NCBI RefSeq assembly: GCF_001244735.1
Contig: NZ_LN868937.1
Span: forward strand, 231,876-295,875
Direction of reading: 5' to 3'
Source: Bacillus andreraoultii
GTDB lineage: Bacteria > Bacillota > Bacilli > Bacillales > Caldibacillaceae
DNA length: 64,000 bases
Shown: positions 17,876 through 29,035 of the stretch, in pieces
Position numbering within the stretch: position 1 is the stretch's first letter
How the letters are laid out: each line of letters begins with the position of its first letter
Made by a program: the position numbers and the translations under genes
Notes under the pieces: generated by a model
What the model saw: the letters and a program-made list of their open reading frames with translations, nothing else
Told to the model about the DNA's origin: nothing
The model's database searches: none

Positions 17876-17945
17876 TGATAGATTACTAGATTTTCATTCG
17901 TATTGAAGAGAATCGAACAAAGTTTATGACTAAGGGGGAGAACGA

Positions 17946-18797
17946 ATGGAAGTAAAAAAAGTGATGGTTGTGGGAGCAGGTCAAATGGGTTCAGGAATAG
18001 CTCAAGTTTTTGCTGAAGCGGGGTATTCAGTTATTTTACACGATATAAACGAAGAAGCAGTTAACAAAGGAATGGCTAATATTTATCACCATTTAACAAA
18101 ACAAGTGGCGAAAGGAAAACGGCAAGAAGAGGAAAAAACAACAATCATTGATCGTATTGAACGTTCGACAACGCTTGAAAATGCAGCTACATGTGACTTA
18201 ATTATTGAGGCAGCCATCGAAAATCTGGATGTGAAGAAAGCAATTTTTAAGGAACTTGATCGGCTGGCACCACCTGAAGCCATCCTTGCGACAAACACAT
18301 CTTCACTACCAATCACAGAAATTGCCTCTGTTACGAATCGGCCAGAGAAAGTAATTGGTATGCATTTTATGAATCCAGTACCTATTATGCGCTTAGTAGA
18401 GGTCATTCGTGGGTTGGCAACAAATGAGGAAACATACGAAACAATTTTTACAATAACAGAAAAACTGAATAAAGTACCTGTTGAGGTGAATGACTTTCCT
18501 GGTTTTGTGTCAAATCGAATATTAATTCCAATGATAAATGAAGCGATATTTGCCTTATATGAAGGGGTTGCAACGAAAGAAGCCATTGACGAAATTATGA
18601 AACTAGGGATGAACCATCCAATGGGACCACTAACTTTAGCTGACATGATTGGACTTGACACATGCTTGTTTATTATGGAAACACTACATGAGGGGTTAGG
18701 TGATGCTAAGTACCGCCCATGTCCACTGTTACGAAAATATGTGAGCGCTGGTTGGTTAGGCAGAAAAACAGGCCGTGGCTTCTATGTATACAAATAA
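17946..18797 (+). CDS. hbd: 3-hydroxybutyryl-CoA dehydrogenase
   Basis: A 283-residue NAD(P)-dependent dehydrogenase that oxidises 3-hydroxybutyryl-CoA to acetoacetyl-CoA, feeding the adjacent thiolase. The N-terminal Rossmann motif is G-A-G-Q-M-G-S-G-I-A (residues about 10-19). The catalytic His is in G-M-H-F-M-N-P-V-P-I-M, and the C-terminal domain contains N-H-P-M-G-P-L-T-L-A-D. It resembles B. subtilis MmgB. The ATG has AAGGGGGAG upstream. It ends 21 bp before the next gene. Confidence 0.93.
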   Translation: MEVKKVMVVGAGQMGSGIAQVFAEAGYSVILHDINEEAVNKGMANIYHHLTKQVAKGKRQEEEKTTIIDRIERSTTLENAATCDLIIEAAIENLDVKKAIFKELDRLAPPEAILATNTSSLPITEIASVTNRPEKVIGMHFMNPVPIMRLVEVIRGLATNEETYETIFTITEKLNKVPVEVNDFPGFVSNRILIPMINEAIFALYEGVATKEAIDEIMKLGMNHPMGPLTLADMIGLDTCLFIMETLHEGLGDAKYRPCPLLRKYVSAGWLGRKTGRGFYVYK

Positions 18798-18818
18798 ATA
18801 ATGAAAGGAGCACCATCT

Positions 18819-19949
18819 GTGGAATTTACTTTTACAGAAGAACATATCATGCTCCAAAAGGTTGTGAAGGAATTTGCCGAAAAAGAAATCTCTCCATTTG
18901 TACCTAAAATGGAAGAAGGTCAATTTCCACGGCAAATTATTAAGAAATTAGGTTCGTTAGGTTTCATGGGAATTCCAGTTCCATCTGTTTATGGTGGTGC
19001 TGGTATGGACTTTACATCTTATATTTTAACGATTCACGAAATCTCAAAAGTAAGTGCAACCGTGGGGGGTATTTTATCTGTGCACACATCAGTAGGGACA
19101 AATCCAATTCTCTATTTCGGGACAGAAGAGCAAAGGCAAAAGTATGTTCCGAAATTAGCAAGTGGAGAATATCTTGGGGCTTTCTGTCTAACCGAACCAG
19201 GGGCAGGCTCGGATGCTCGGAGTCTAGCAACAAAGGCTGTTAAAGATGGCAATGATTATATTATAAATGGCAGTAAAGTATTCATTACAAATGGTGGAGA
19301 AGCAGACATTTATATTGTCTTTGCTAAAACAGATCCCGATCGTGGGCTGGACGGAATTACAGCGTTTATTGTTGAAAAAGACACACCGGGTTTAATAATT
19401 GGAAAAAATGAAAGGAAGCTGGGTTTACATGGTTCAAAGACGGTTCAAATCATGTTTGATCAACTCCGCATATCAGACAAGAACCGCCTCGGACAAGTTG
19501 GAGAAGGGTATAAAATTGCTATGGCTAACCTTGATACGGGTCGAATTGGAATTGCAGCTCAAGCTTTAGGCATTGCAGAAGGTGCTTTTATTCGGGCAGT
19601 AAATTATGCGAAGGAACGTGAGCAGTTTGGAAAACCAATCATTCATCATCAAGGCATTCGTTTTAAACTAGCAGATATGGCAACGAGTATTGAAGCGGCA
19701 AAACTATTAGTCTATCGCGCTGCTTATCTAAAAGAGAGACAGGGAAAATGTTCAAAAGAGGCATCGATGGCGAAAATGTTTGCTTCTAATACTGCAATGA
19801 AAGTCACAACCGATGTGATTCAAATTTTTGGTGGCTACGGTTATACAGAAGAAGGGGAAGTGGAACGATTCTTTCGTGATGCAAAAGTAACTCAAATTTA
19901 TGAAGGTACAAATGAGATACAGAAGATGGTCATCGCAAAGCACCTTTAA
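18819..19949 (+). CDS. mmgC: Short-chain acyl-CoA dehydrogenase (copy 1)
   Basis: FAD-dependent dehydrogenase of the butyryl-CoA type, 376 residues with the GTG start at 18819. That GTG is 8 bp after GAAAGGAG; the upstream in-frame ATG at 18801 overlaps the ribosome-binding site and is rejected. Family motifs are C-L-T-E-P-G-A-G-S-D, F-I-T-N-G-G-E-A-D, Q-I-F-G-G-Y-G-Y and the catalytic Glu in I-Y-E-G-T-N-E-I-Q. A second copy follows at 20032, so the two may divide straight-chain and branched substrates. Electrons would pass to ETF and then probably YwjF. Confidence 0.9.
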   Translation: MEFTFTEEHIMLQKVVKEFAEKEISPFVPKMEEGQFPRQIIKKLGSLGFMGIPVPSVYGGAGMDFTSYILTIHEISKVSATVGGILSVHTSVGTNPILYFGTEEQRQKYVPKLASGEYLGAFCLTEPGAGSDARSLATKAVKDGNDYIINGSKVFITNGGEADIYIVFAKTDPDRGLDGITAFIVEKDTPGLIIGKNERKLGLHGSKTVQIMFDQLRISDKNRLGQVGEGYKIAMANLDTGRIGIAAQALGIAEGAFIRAVNYAKEREQFGKPIIHHQGIRFKLADMATSIEAAKLLVYRAAYLKERQGKCSKEASMAKMFASNTAMKVTTDVIQIFGGYGYTEEGEVERFFRDAKVTQIYEGTNEIQKMVIAKHL

Positions 19950-20031
19950 TAAAGACTGTTTTACGAAGTTTATAGTAGTCGATTATTGATAATAACAATA
20001 TTCTATTTTATCCATTCAAGGGGGATTTGAA

Positions 20032-21165
20032 ATGAAATTTACATTATCCGAAGAACATGAAATGATTAGAAAAATGGTACGCGATTTTGCAGAGAATGAA
20101 GTAGCCCCAACTGCTGCTGAACGAGATGAAGAAGAACGATTTGACCGAGAATTATTCGATAAGATGGCAGAACTTGGGTTAACAGGAATTCCGTGGCCAG
20201 AGGAATATGGTGGGATTGGAAGCGATTATTTAGCATATGCCATTGCCGTTGAAGAACTATCCCGTGTTTGTGCATCTACTGCCGTAACCTTATCAGCTCA
20301 TACATCGCTAGCTAGTTGGCCCATTTTTAAATTTGGTACAGAAGAGCAAAAACAAAAGTACTTAAAACCGTTAGCTCAAGGTGAAAAAATCGGTGCGTAC
20401 TGTTTAACAGAGTCAGGATCAGGTTCAGATGCAGGCGGAATGACAACAGTTGCTAGAAAAGAAGGAGATCATTACGTCTTAAATGGTTCGAAAATTTTCA
20501 TCACAAATGGTGGAGTTGCCGATATTTACGTTGTCTTTGCATTAACAGATCCGGAATCAAGACAAAAAGGAACAACTGCATTTATTGTAGAGAGTCATTT
20601 TGCTGGCTTTAAAGTTGGGAAAAAAGAAAAGAAAATGGGCATTCGTTCATCCCCAACAACAGAAGTTATTTTTGAAGATTGTATCGTTCCTTTAGAAAAC
20701 GTATTAGGCGAAGAAGGGCAAGGATTTAAAATTGCCATGATGACGTTAGATGGTGGTCGAAATGGGATTGCGGCTCAAGCTGTTGGTATTGCGCAAGGTG
20801 CTTTAGATGCGGCTTCCAATTATGCAAAAGAGCGCGTTCAATTTGGAAAGCCAATTATTGCGAACCAAGGTGTATCTTTTAAACTAGCAGATATGGCAAC
20901 AAATATTGAGGCAGCTCGACTATTAACATATCAAGCAGCATGGTTAGAATCTGAAGGGTTACCATATGGAAAAGCATCAGCAATGGCAAAATTATTTGCG
21001 GGAGATACGGCAATGAATGTGACAACAGAGGCGGTTCAAGTTTTTGGTGGATATGGATATACAAAAGAATATCCAGTGGAACGATTTATGCGTGATGCGA
21101 AAATTACGCAAATTTATGAAGGTACCCAAGAGATTCAAAGGCTCGTTATTTCACGAATGATTTAA
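20032..21165 (+). CDS. acdA: Acyl-CoA dehydrogenase (copy 2, AcdA type)
   Basis: A 377-residue FAD enzyme paralogous to the preceding gene. Motifs are [30 protein letters not shown] and [10 protein letters not shown] with the catalytic Glu. The position matches acdA, which lies between ywjF and rpoE in B. subtilis. The E-A-V-Q-V-F-G-G and R-S-S-P-T-T-E segments resemble butyryl/isobutyryl-CoA dehydrogenases; chain-length choice cannot be read from sequence. The ATG has AAGGGGG upstream. Confidence 0.91.
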   Translation: MKFTLSEEHEMIRKMVRDFAENEVAPTAAERDEEERFDRELFDKMAELGLTGIPWPEEYGGIGSDYLAYAIAVEELSRVCASTAVTLSAHTSLASWPIFKFGTEEQKQKYLKPLAQGEKIGAYCLTESGSGSDAGGMTTVARKEGDHYVLNGSKIFITNGGVADIYVVFALTDPESRQKGTTAFIVESHFAGFKVGKKEKKMGIRSSPTTEVIFEDCIVPLENVLGEEGQGFKIAMMTLDGGRNGIAAQAVGIAQGALDAASNYAKERVQFGKPIIANQGVSFKLADMATNIEAARLLTYQAAWLESEGLPYGKASAMAKLFAGDTAMNVTTEAVQVFGGYGYTKEYPVERFMRDAKITQIYEGTQEIQRLVISRMI

Positions 21166-21195
21166 TAGGATTCTTTCGGGAAAGCGGGTGACGTT

Positions 21196-21840
21196 TTGAC
21201 GGAGAAACAAAAGGTTCATGCTTCTGTGAAAGATGAGCGATTAATTCAAATCCGGAGGGCACAGATGGTGAAAGGGGCAATTTCTCTATTTAAAGAAAAA
21301 GGTTTTCATCGCACGACTACGAGAGAAATTGCTCGGCAAGCAGGGTTTAGTATTGGAACATTATATGAATACATTCGCTCGAAGGAAGATATTCTTTATC
21401 TCGTTTGTGATCAAATTTATGATGAAGTACAGCAAAAAATTCAAGAAGTACTCGATTTAGAAGAGGTTACTGTGGAAACGATACGGGAAGGAATTGCCTC
21501 ATACTTTCGAATTATTGATGAAATGCAAGACGAGGTTCTTGTCATGTATCAGGAAGCAAAATCATTATCAAAGGAGTCCCTTCCTTACGTATTAAAGAAG
21601 GAATTTCAAATGGTTGCTATGTTCGAACAACTAATCAAGCTTTATAGTGATAACTACAAACTGAACTTAAAAAAGAGTGAAATTGCATTATTAGCACATA
21701 ACATTTTTGTTCAAGGTCAAATGTGGGGGTTTCGTCGATGGGCGCTAAGAAAGTTATATACGCTTGATGAATATACTCGCATGCAAACAGATGTATTTAT
21801 TCAAGGGGTCCAGGCATTTGCCCGTCCGAACGGGTCGTGA
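21196..21840 (+). CDS. TetR-family regulator of the acyl-CoA operon
   Basis: A 214-residue TetR protein. The helix-turn-helix is F-H-R-T-T-T-R-E-I-A-R-Q-A-G-F-S-I-G-T-L-Y-E-Y (residues about 36-58). The C-terminal ligand domain contains hydrophobic helices that could bind acyl-CoA. It is encoded inside the operon, 30 bp after acdA and 54 bp before the chosen icmF start. The TTG start at 21196 has only a weak GGGTGA site, suggesting low expression. It is the best local candidate for the operator sites at 13341-13359 and 15675-15693. It is distinct from FadR in context; B. subtilis fadR lies with lcfA-etfBA. Confidence 0.85.
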   Translation: MTEKQKVHASVKDERLIQIRRAQMVKGAISLFKEKGFHRTTTREIARQAGFSIGTLYEYIRSKEDILYLVCDQIYDEVQQKIQEVLDLEEVTVETIREGIASYFRIIDEMQDEVLVMYQEAKSLSKESLPYVLKKEFQMVAMFEQLIKLYSDNYKLNLKKSEIALLAHNIFVQGQMWGFRRWALRKLYTLDEYTRMQTDVFIQGVQAFARPNGS

Positions 21841-21894
21841 CTCCCTCATTTGTTTATGAAAAGGGGAAAATTTTTTATGGCAGGGGGAGAGTTG

Positions 21895-24800
21895 ATGGAG
21901 ACGAAGGTTTATCAAGCAAAACATCCGATTCGTTTTGTAACAGCATCTAGTCTTTTCGATGGACATGACGCAACTATAAACATTATGCGTCGAATTTTAC
22001 AGGCAAGTGGTGCTGAAGTCATCCATTTAGGTCATAATCGTTCTGTTGAGGAAATTGTTTTTGCTGCTATTCAAGAGGACGTCCAAGGGATTGCTGTATC
22101 TTCCTATCAAGGTGGTCATATGGAATTTTTTAAGTATATGTATGATCTCCTACAAGAGAAAGGCGCCGGTCATATAAAAATATTCGGTGGAGGAGGAGGA
22201 GTTATTCTACCGAAAGAGGCACAGGAACTCCATGAATATGGTATTGCACGTATTTTTTCTCCAGAGGATGGTAGACATCATGGCTTACAAGGTATGATTA
22301 ACTTGATGCTTGAACAATGCGATTTTTCAACCATTACAGATCTATCGAATCAAATGACAAAGTTGGAAAATAACCCAGATCCATACACAATCGCGAAGTT
22401 TATTACGATGGCCGAGTATTTAGCAGATAAAAAACACCGAACGGATGAAGTCGCAACAAGTCTTGAAACGGTTTTAAAAAAGGTAAAGGATGTTGAAAGA
22501 TGCGTTCCTGTTCTCGGTATTACAGGTACAGGTGGGGCCGGGAAAAGCTCATTAACAGACGAGTTAGTGCGTCGTTTTCTAAATGAGTTTCCAAATAAAA
22601 AATTAGCCATTTTATCAGTGGACCCGACAAAACAGAAAACTGGCGGGGCGCTTCTAGGTGACCGCATTCGGATGAATTCTATCTTTTCCCCACGTGTTTA
22701 TATGCGTTCCCTTGCTACCCGCCGTTCAAAAAGTGAATTATCGCTTGCAATTAGAGATGCATTATCAGTTGTTAAAGCTGCAGATTTTGACCTTGTTATT
22801 ATAGAGACGAGTGGAATTGGTCAAGGTGATGCGGAAGTTCGCGACATTAGTGATGTGGCTTTATATGTAATGACAAGTGAATTCGGAGCACCATCCCAAC
22901 TAGAAAAAATTGACATGATTGATTTTGCCGATCTTATTGCGATTAATAAGTTTGAGAAAAAAGGTTCAGAAGATGCAAAACGACTTGTACAAAAACAATT
23001 CCAACGTAGCCATGAACGATTCCATGAACAATATGAAAATATGCCTGTATATGGAACAATTGCAAGTCAGTTTAATGACCCTGGTACGAATGCACTGTTT
23101 GCTGCAATCATTGAAAAATTAAATGAAGTTCTCCATCTAGGCTGGCACACATCTTATTCAAAAGATGAACTTGTTGAAAAACACGATATAATCATTCCGA
23201 ATCGAAGAAGGTACTATTTAAGAGAAATTGTTGACACGGTAAGAAATTATCATCAATATGTCGAGGAGCAAGTAAATCTAGCGCGAAAACTATTCCAAAT
23301 AGAAGGTGCACTGGAAACTGCAAAAATAAAAGATGAAAAGGGTGTTGTGATTCCGTCACTAGAGACATGGAAAGCTGAAATTACGAAATCTCTAGATGAT
23401 AAGTCCTTAAATGTTATTCAATCATGGGAGGAAACAAAAGATAAATATGCAAAAGATAAGTTTGTTACAAAAATCCGTGATAAAGAAATCGCAACACAAT
23501 TAAAAACAAAAACATTGTCAGGGCTCCTTATTCCGAAAGTATCTTTACCGAAATATAAAGATTATGGGGAGGTCTTGCGTTGGGTCTATAAAGAAAATGT
23601 ACCTGGTGCTTTTCCGTTTACTGCTGGAGTTTTTCCATTCAAAAGAAAGGAAGAAGATCCAAAACGGCAATTTGCCGGCGAAGGGACACCGGAGCGGACA
23701 AATAAACGGTTTCATTATTTGTCAAAGGATGATCCAGCAAAACGTTTAAGTACCGCTTTTGATTCTGTAACATTGTACGGGGAAGACCCAGATTACCGAC
23801 CAGACATTTATGGGAAAGTTGGTGAAAGCGGTGTCAGCGTTTGTACATTAGATGATATGAAAAAATTATACGCAGGTTTTGACCTTTGTCATCCATTAAC
23901 ATCGGTATCGATGACAATAAATGGTCCTGCTCCAATTATTTTGGCGATGTTTATGAATACAGCGATTAGTCAACAAGTTGAACAAAAAGAAAAAGAGTTA
24001 GGTCGACCATTAACAGAAGCAGAATATGAGGATGTTAAAGCATATACATTATCAACTGTTCGTGGTACGGTACAAGCGGATATTTTAAAAGAAGATCAAG
24101 GTCAAAATACATGTATTTTTTCCACCGAATTTGCTTTACGAATGATGGGTGATATTCAGCAATATTTTATTGATCATCGGATTCGGAACTACTATTCTGT
24201 GTCAATTTCTGGGTATCATATCGCAGAAGCAGGGGCGAATCCAATTACACAATTAGCCTTTACGTTAGCAAATGGTTTTACGTATGTTGAATATTATTTA
24301 AGTCGTGGCATGCACATTGACGACTTTGCACCAAACTTATCCTTCTTTTTCTCTAATGGTTTAGATCCGGAGTATAGTGTCATTGGCCGGGTGGCAAGGA
24401 GAATATGGGCCATCGTCATGAAAGAAAAATATGGAGCAAATGAGCGTAGTCAAAAATTAAAATATCACGTGCAAACCTCTGGGCGTTCATTACATGCGCA
24501 AGAAATAGATTTTAATGATATTCGGACGACATTACAAGCTTTAATGGCCATCTATGATAATTGCAATTCGTTGCATACAAATGCGTACGATGAAGCCATT
24601 ACAACACCAACAGAAGAATCCGTACGTCGGGCGATGGCTATCCAAATGATCATTACAAAAGAATATGGATTAGCAAAAAATGAAAACCCATTACAAGGAT
24701 CATTTATTATTGAAGAATTAACAGACCTTGTTGAGGAAGCGGTACTGCAAGAGTTTGAACGAATCAATGATCGTGGCGGCGTTCTCGGGGCAATGGAAAG

Positions 24801-25167
24801 CCAATACCAAAGAGGGAAAATTCAAGATGAGTCCATGTATTATGAAATGTTAAAGCATACGGGAGAACTCCCTATTATTGGAGTAAATACGTATATCAAT
24901 CCAAACCCACCAAAAGAAGATGAGATTAATAATATGGAAGTAGCAAGAGCAACAAAAGAAGAGAAGGAATTACAAATTACTAACTTAAATGAGTTTAAAG
25001 AAAAGAATAAAGATAAAATCGATGAAGCACTACAAAAGTTAAAAAATGTTGCACTATCAGGCGGTAATATTTTTGCTGAATTAATGGAAACAGTGAAAGT
25101 AGCAAGTCTCGGTCAAATTACAAATGCCCTCTATGAAGTCGGAGGCCAATATAGAAGAAATGTGTAA
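21895..25167 (+). CDS. icmF: Fused isobutyryl-CoA mutase IcmF
   Basis: Adenosylcobalamin enzyme that interconverts isobutyryl-CoA and n-butyryl-CoA, with its own G-protein chaperone fused in. The 1090-residue protein runs as: B12-binding domain with D-G-H-D-A (residues about 18-22); MeaB/ArgK-like GTPase with the P-loop G-T-G-G-A-G-K-S near 212-219; a linker; and the large mutase barrel containing [11 protein letters not shown]. The phenylalanine in the last motif is characteristic of IcmF rather than methylmalonyl-CoA mutase. I chose the ATG at 21895, just after GGGGGAG, because it aligns with other IcmF N-termini; an ATG at 21877 is possible. Last gene of the operon, closed by a terminator. 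Confidence 0.93.
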   Translation: METKVYQAKHPIRFVTASSLFDGHDATINIMRRILQASGAEVIHLGHNRSVEEIVFAAIQEDVQGIAVSSYQGGHMEFFKYMYDLLQEKGAGHIKIFGGGGGVILPKEAQELHEYGIARIFSPEDGRHHGLQGMINLMLEQCDFSTITDLSNQMTKLENNPDPYTIAKFITMAEYLADKKHRTDEVATSLETVLKKVKDVERCVPVLGITGTGGAGKSSLTDELVRRFLNEFPNKKLAILSVDPTKQKTGGALLGDRIRMNSIFSPRVYMRSLATRRSKSELSLAIRDALSVVKAADFDLVIIETSGIGQGDAEVRDISDVALYVMTSEFGAPSQLEKIDMIDFADLIAINKFEKKGSEDAKRLVQKQFQRSHERFHEQYENMPVYGTIASQFNDPGTNALFAAIIEKLNEVLHLGWHTSYSKDELVEKHDIIIPNRRRYYLREIVDTVRNYHQYVEEQVNLARKLFQIEGALETAKIKDEKGVVIPSLETWKAEITKSLDDKSLNVIQSWEETKDKYAKDKFVTKIRDKEIATQLKTKTLSGLLIPKVSLPKYKDYGEVLRWVYKENVPGAFPFTAGVFPFKRKEEDPKRQFAGEGTPERTNKRFHYLSKDDPAKRLSTAFDSVTLYGEDPDYRPDIYGKVGESGVSVCTLDDMKKLYAGFDLCHPLTSVSMTINGPAPIILAMFMNTAISQQVEQKEKELGRPLTEAEYEDVKAYTLSTVRGTVQADILKEDQGQNTCIFSTEFALRMMGDIQQYFIDHRIRNYYSVSISGYHIAEAGANPITQLAFTLANGFTYVEYYLSRGMHIDDFAPNLSFFFSNGLDPEYSVIGRVARRIWAIVMKEKYGANERSQKLKYHVQTSGRSLHAQEIDFNDIRTTLQALMAIYDNCNSLHTNAYDEAITTPTEESVRRAMAIQMIITKEYGLAKNENPLQGSFIIEELTDLVEEAVLQEFERINDRGGVLGAMESQYQRGKIQDESMYYEMLKHTGELPIIGVNTYINPNPPKEDEINNMEVARATKEEKELQITNLNEFKEKNKDKIDEALQKLKNVALSGGNIFAELMETVKVASLGQITNALYEVGGQYRRNV

Positions 25168-25205
25168 AGAAGATATTTGAAAAGGTAAAGTAGAGGTAGC
25201 TAAGG

Positions 25206-25245
25206 GTAAGCTGGTCTATCATAGGCCAGCTTACTTCCGTTTCTT
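25206..25245 (+). terminator. Terminator of the acyl-CoA/icmF operon
   Basis: Nine-bp perfect stem GTAAGCTGG/CCAGCTTAC (25206-25214, 25226-25234) with a CTA/TAG inner extension, followed by TTCCGTTTCTT. Confidence 0.78.
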
Positions 25246-25389
25246 GCAGTCTTGAAATAATTTTGTTCCATATATTCCCACAATGTAAAATTTGACATCA
25301 TTTTGTTTTATAATAAAATCGATAGGAAAGAGTAATTTGATGTGGTATGCTATTTCCCTTAAATAGATGTCATTGGGATGTGAACGATT

Positions 25390-25539
25390 TTGAAATATGT
25401 ACGAATAATCGTAATTGCTATATTATTCATTTACCTCATACCAGTTTTTTATCGAATGCAATTAGGGGCAATCCCCTTTTTATTGTTATCATTATTTTTT
25501 ATCCTGTTTGCCTATAAAGAATTTAAAAAGGATAACTAA
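25390..25539 (+). CDS. Small two-helix membrane protein
   Basis: A 49-codon frame starting with TTG: basic N-terminus (M-K-Y-V-R-I), a hydrophobic segment at about 5-20, a short R-M-Q loop, a second hydrophobic segment at about 26-42 and a charged K-E-F-K-K-D-N tail. The positive-inside pattern and two clean membrane spans support a real protein. The ribosome-binding site (GGATGTGA) is weak, and a TTGACA/TATAAT pair upstream is spaced only 11 bp. I do not recognise the family; small membrane proteins upstream of rpoE are common in Bacilli. Confidence 0.6.
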   Translation: MKYVRIIVIAILFIYLIPVFYRMQLGAIPFLLLSLFFILFAYKEFKKDN

Positions 25540-25806
25540 TTATTTTATTTCGTCTATAAATGAGGATGTTGGTCTTTTTAACAAGTAGTTATGGATAGTA
25601 AGAGTCTTTTTTCATTGTAAATCAACACTTTATGTAATTGAATGAAAAAAATTCATATGTACTAGCTACGAGAGACTAGCATAAACAGATGAGTTTTGTT
25701 TATAATGAATAATATGCTACTTGGGATGAATGTGTAATTTATACAATTATTAACAATACATATATTATTATTTTGCTTTTGTTAAAGAAGGAAAGGACGT
25801 GCAAAA
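25540..25806. other. 267-bp region upstream of rpoE
   Basis: Contains a perfect TATAAT (25701-25706) without a matching -35 and a CTAG-N-CTAG mini-palindrome at about 25662-25679. It probably holds the rpoE promoter; no coding region seen. Confidence 0.4.
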
Positions 25807-26391
25807 GTGAGTATCGAACAATTACCAAAAGAAGAATTGCAAGAAATGTCAATGCTTGAAATCGCTTATGAATTATTATTAGAAAAAAATCAACCGATGC
25901 ATTTAAATGATTTAGTCGATGAAATTGCTAAATTACTTGGTTCGACAAAGGATGAAGTTGCAGCGAACATTGCCCAATTTTATACAGATTTAAATGTCGA
26001 TGGACGTTTTCTAAATATCGGAGGAAATACTTGGGGTTATAAAGGATGGTATCCTGTAGAACAATTTGAAGATGATGTCGTTCCAACCGTCCGTGTGAAG
26101 AAGAAAAAAGCTAAGGTTGCTGAACTAGAAGAAGATTTTGATGAGATAGAGGATGAAGATTTAGAGTATGAAGATCTCGACGAGTTCGTTGATGACTTTG
26201 ACGGAGATGAAGAAGAAGAAGAAGAGGAAGAATTGGAAGAAGACTTAGAAGGTTTAGAAGAATTCGATGAGGATCTTGTCGATGATGAAGAAGAGGAAGA
26301 ATTATTAATTGACGAAGAATTTGAGGAAGATGAGCTAGATATAGAAGAAGATGATGAATATATTGATGAAGAAAACGAGGATGATCGATAA
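25807..26391 (+). CDS. rpoE: RNA polymerase delta subunit
   Basis: A 194-residue delta subunit, which increases transcription specificity and recycling of RNA polymerase in Firmicutes. Residues 1-90 form the HARE-HTH winged-helix domain (L-E-I-A-Y-E-L-L-L-E-K, then G-G-N-T-W-G-Y-K-G-W-Y-P). The C-terminal half is an almost uninterrupted D/E tract preceded by a short K-K-K-K-A-K basic patch. GTG start with AAGGAAAGGA upstream. There is no separate terminator: the pyrG promoter starts 9 bp after the stop codon. Confidence 0.96.
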   Translation: MSIEQLPKEELQEMSMLEIAYELLLEKNQPMHLNDLVDEIAKLLGSTKDEVAANIAQFYTDLNVDGRFLNIGGNTWGYKGWYPVEQFEDDVVPTVRVKKKKAKVAELEEDFDEIEDEDLEYEDLDEFVDDFDGDEEEEEEEELEEDLEGLEEFDEDLVDDEEEEELLIDEEFEEDELDIEEDDEYIDEENEDDR

Positions 26392-26399
26392 TCCGATTC

Positions 26400-26428
26400 T
26401 TGACTTTTTTAATTTTACTATGTATCAT
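26400..26428 (+). promoter_or_regulatory. pyrG promoter
   Basis: TTGACT (26400-26405) and TATCAT (26423-26428) spaced 17 bp. The predicted start is at G26436, the first of GGGCTC, 8 bp after the -10. Confidence 0.75.
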
Positions 26429-26435
26429 ACTATTT

Positions 26436-26520
26436 GGGCTCAATAAAAACGTATATAGCATTTAAATAAAAAAGCAAATAGCTCCCTTACAATTGTAAGA
26501 GGGGCTTTTTTGTTTTTTAT
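26436..26520 (+). promoter_or_regulatory. pyrG leader with CTP-responsive attenuator
   Basis: The predicted transcript starts GGGCUC. A terminator follows at 26480-26507, with 5' arm AGCTCCCTTAC and 3' arm GTAAGAGGGGCT plus TTTTTTG. This is the arrangement known for Bacillus pyrG. At low CTP, polymerase stutters and adds extra G residues at the 5' end. The poly-G then pairs with the CUCCCUU pyrimidine arm and prevents termination. Both required parts, the GGGC start and the pyrimidine-rich arm, are visible. Confidence 0.78.
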
Positions 26521-26650
26521 TTTTTTATAGGGCATGTTTAAAATTCGATAGAGATGTAACTTTACTTTAGGATTTTTAAGCTATCTCTATAAAATAGTAA
26601 GTGTAAAGTTTCCCATAAAAAAGCAAACTACGTAATATCAGTCTAGATAA

Positions 26651-28273
<1,623 letters not shown>

Positions 28274-28275
28274 GA

Positions 28276-28320
28276 CAAAAAAAGCTCTCTTGACCAAAAT
28301 TAGGACAAGGGAGCTTTTTA
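28276..28320. terminator. Bidirectional terminator between pyrG and ywjG
   Basis: AAAAAAGCTCTCTTG/CAAGGGAGCTTTTT stem with one mismatch and a 13-nt loop between convergent genes. Confidence 0.85.
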
Positions 28321-28321
28321 A

Positions 28322-28843
28322 TTAATTATCTTCAACCATCTCATCGATGTTATATTTTAATAGATGATAGGTATACAACGCAGCAATGGCATGAGGATAC
28401 ATCTTCTTTTCACCATTTTCAGTAGGAACAAGTCCTAAATCAATATGAAGATTAATAAATACGTCAGCAAGATGTTCGAGTGGGTTTGATTCATTTTTTC
28501 CAAGAGAACTAATGACAACAAAAGGAACTTGATTTTTCCTTAGTTGCCGAGCGATTGCTAATAAATCTATATCATTCGTACTCCGTGAAAACATCAATAC
28601 ACGATCGGCCGTAGAAAGACTTTTATGCGAATTTAGCGTCCACTCTTGCACTCTTTGTAATGGTTCTTGACCAAACTTTGCTTCTACATACACACTTCTA
28701 AATTCATCTTTCCCATAAATATAAATAGAACCTTCTCCAACGAGGGCTTGGGCAAGCACCCTTGATGCATCTTCTATATTAAGTTCTTGTTCTTCAATTT
28801 TCTTTAACCGTCCAATTAATTGGGTAGTAAAAATTTTCGACAA
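28322..28843 (-). CDS. ywjG: DUF2529 family protein YwjG
   Basis: A 173-residue protein syntenic with YwjG between pyrG and spo0F. The G-E-G-S-I-Y-I-Y-G-K-D-E segment and the R-V-L-M-F-S-R-S-T-N-D run are typical of a SIS-like sugar-phosphate-binding fold, consistent with DUF2529. The function is unknown. TTG start at 28843 with AAAGGAGTG upstream. The start codon region overlaps a perfect Spo0A-box sequence (28836-28843). It is divergent from spo0F. Confidence 0.85.
   Translation of the reverse strand: MSKIFTTQLIGRLKKIEEQELNIEDASRVLAQALVGEGSIYIYGKDEFRSVYVEAKFGQEPLQRVQEWTLNSHKSLSTADRVLMFSRSTNDIDLLAIARQLRKNQVPFVVISSLGKNESNPLEHLADVFINLHIDLGLVPTENGEKKMYPHAIAALYTYHLLKYNIDEMVEDN
28836..28843 (-). 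promoter_or_regulatory. Candidate Spo0A box
   Basis: TTGTCGAA on the minus strand, a consensus 0A box core, at the ywjG start codon and about 190 bp upstream of spo0F. It may be a distal activating site for spo0F or a repressor site for ywjG; chance occurrence cannot be ruled out. Confidence 0.4.
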
Positions 28844-28923
28844 TCTTCTTCACTCCTTTCAAATCATTTTAACAAAAAGTGATGATCGGAAAAAGTAGAA
28901 AAAAGGAACAACCATTGTAATAA

Positions 28924-28952
28924 GAAGGAAAAAGAGAAACGTTGTCGAATAA
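28924..28952 (+). promoter_or_regulatory. Sigma-H promoter of spo0F with overlapping Spo0A box
   Basis: GAAGGAAAA (28924-28932), an 11-bp spacer and GTCGAATAA (28944-28952) fit the sigma-H consensus (RNAGGAWWW and RNNGAATWW) at every defined position. TTGTCGAA, a Spo0A box, overlaps the -10. Sigma-H and Spo0A control of spo0F is established in B. subtilis. Confidence 0.82.
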
Positions 28953-29035
28953 TAACAAGGGTATATAAAAAATGAGTTATATTCACATGGTGGGAGATAA
29001 TATAAATAATTTAAAAGGAATGGGGAGAAACTAGG

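Noticed and set aside
21895-25167. Methylmalonyl-CoA mutase
   Set aside because: The built-in GTPase between the B12 domain and the mutase barrel, and the F-D-S-V-T-L-Y motif, indicate IcmF.
25292-25314. TTGACA/TATAAT pair upstream of the small membrane protein
   Set aside because: The spacer is only 11 bp, too short for sigma-A.
26111-26461. Antisense leucine/histidine-rich frame opposite rpoE
   Set aside because: It mirrors the acidic repeat tract of rpoE and has no independent coding signal.
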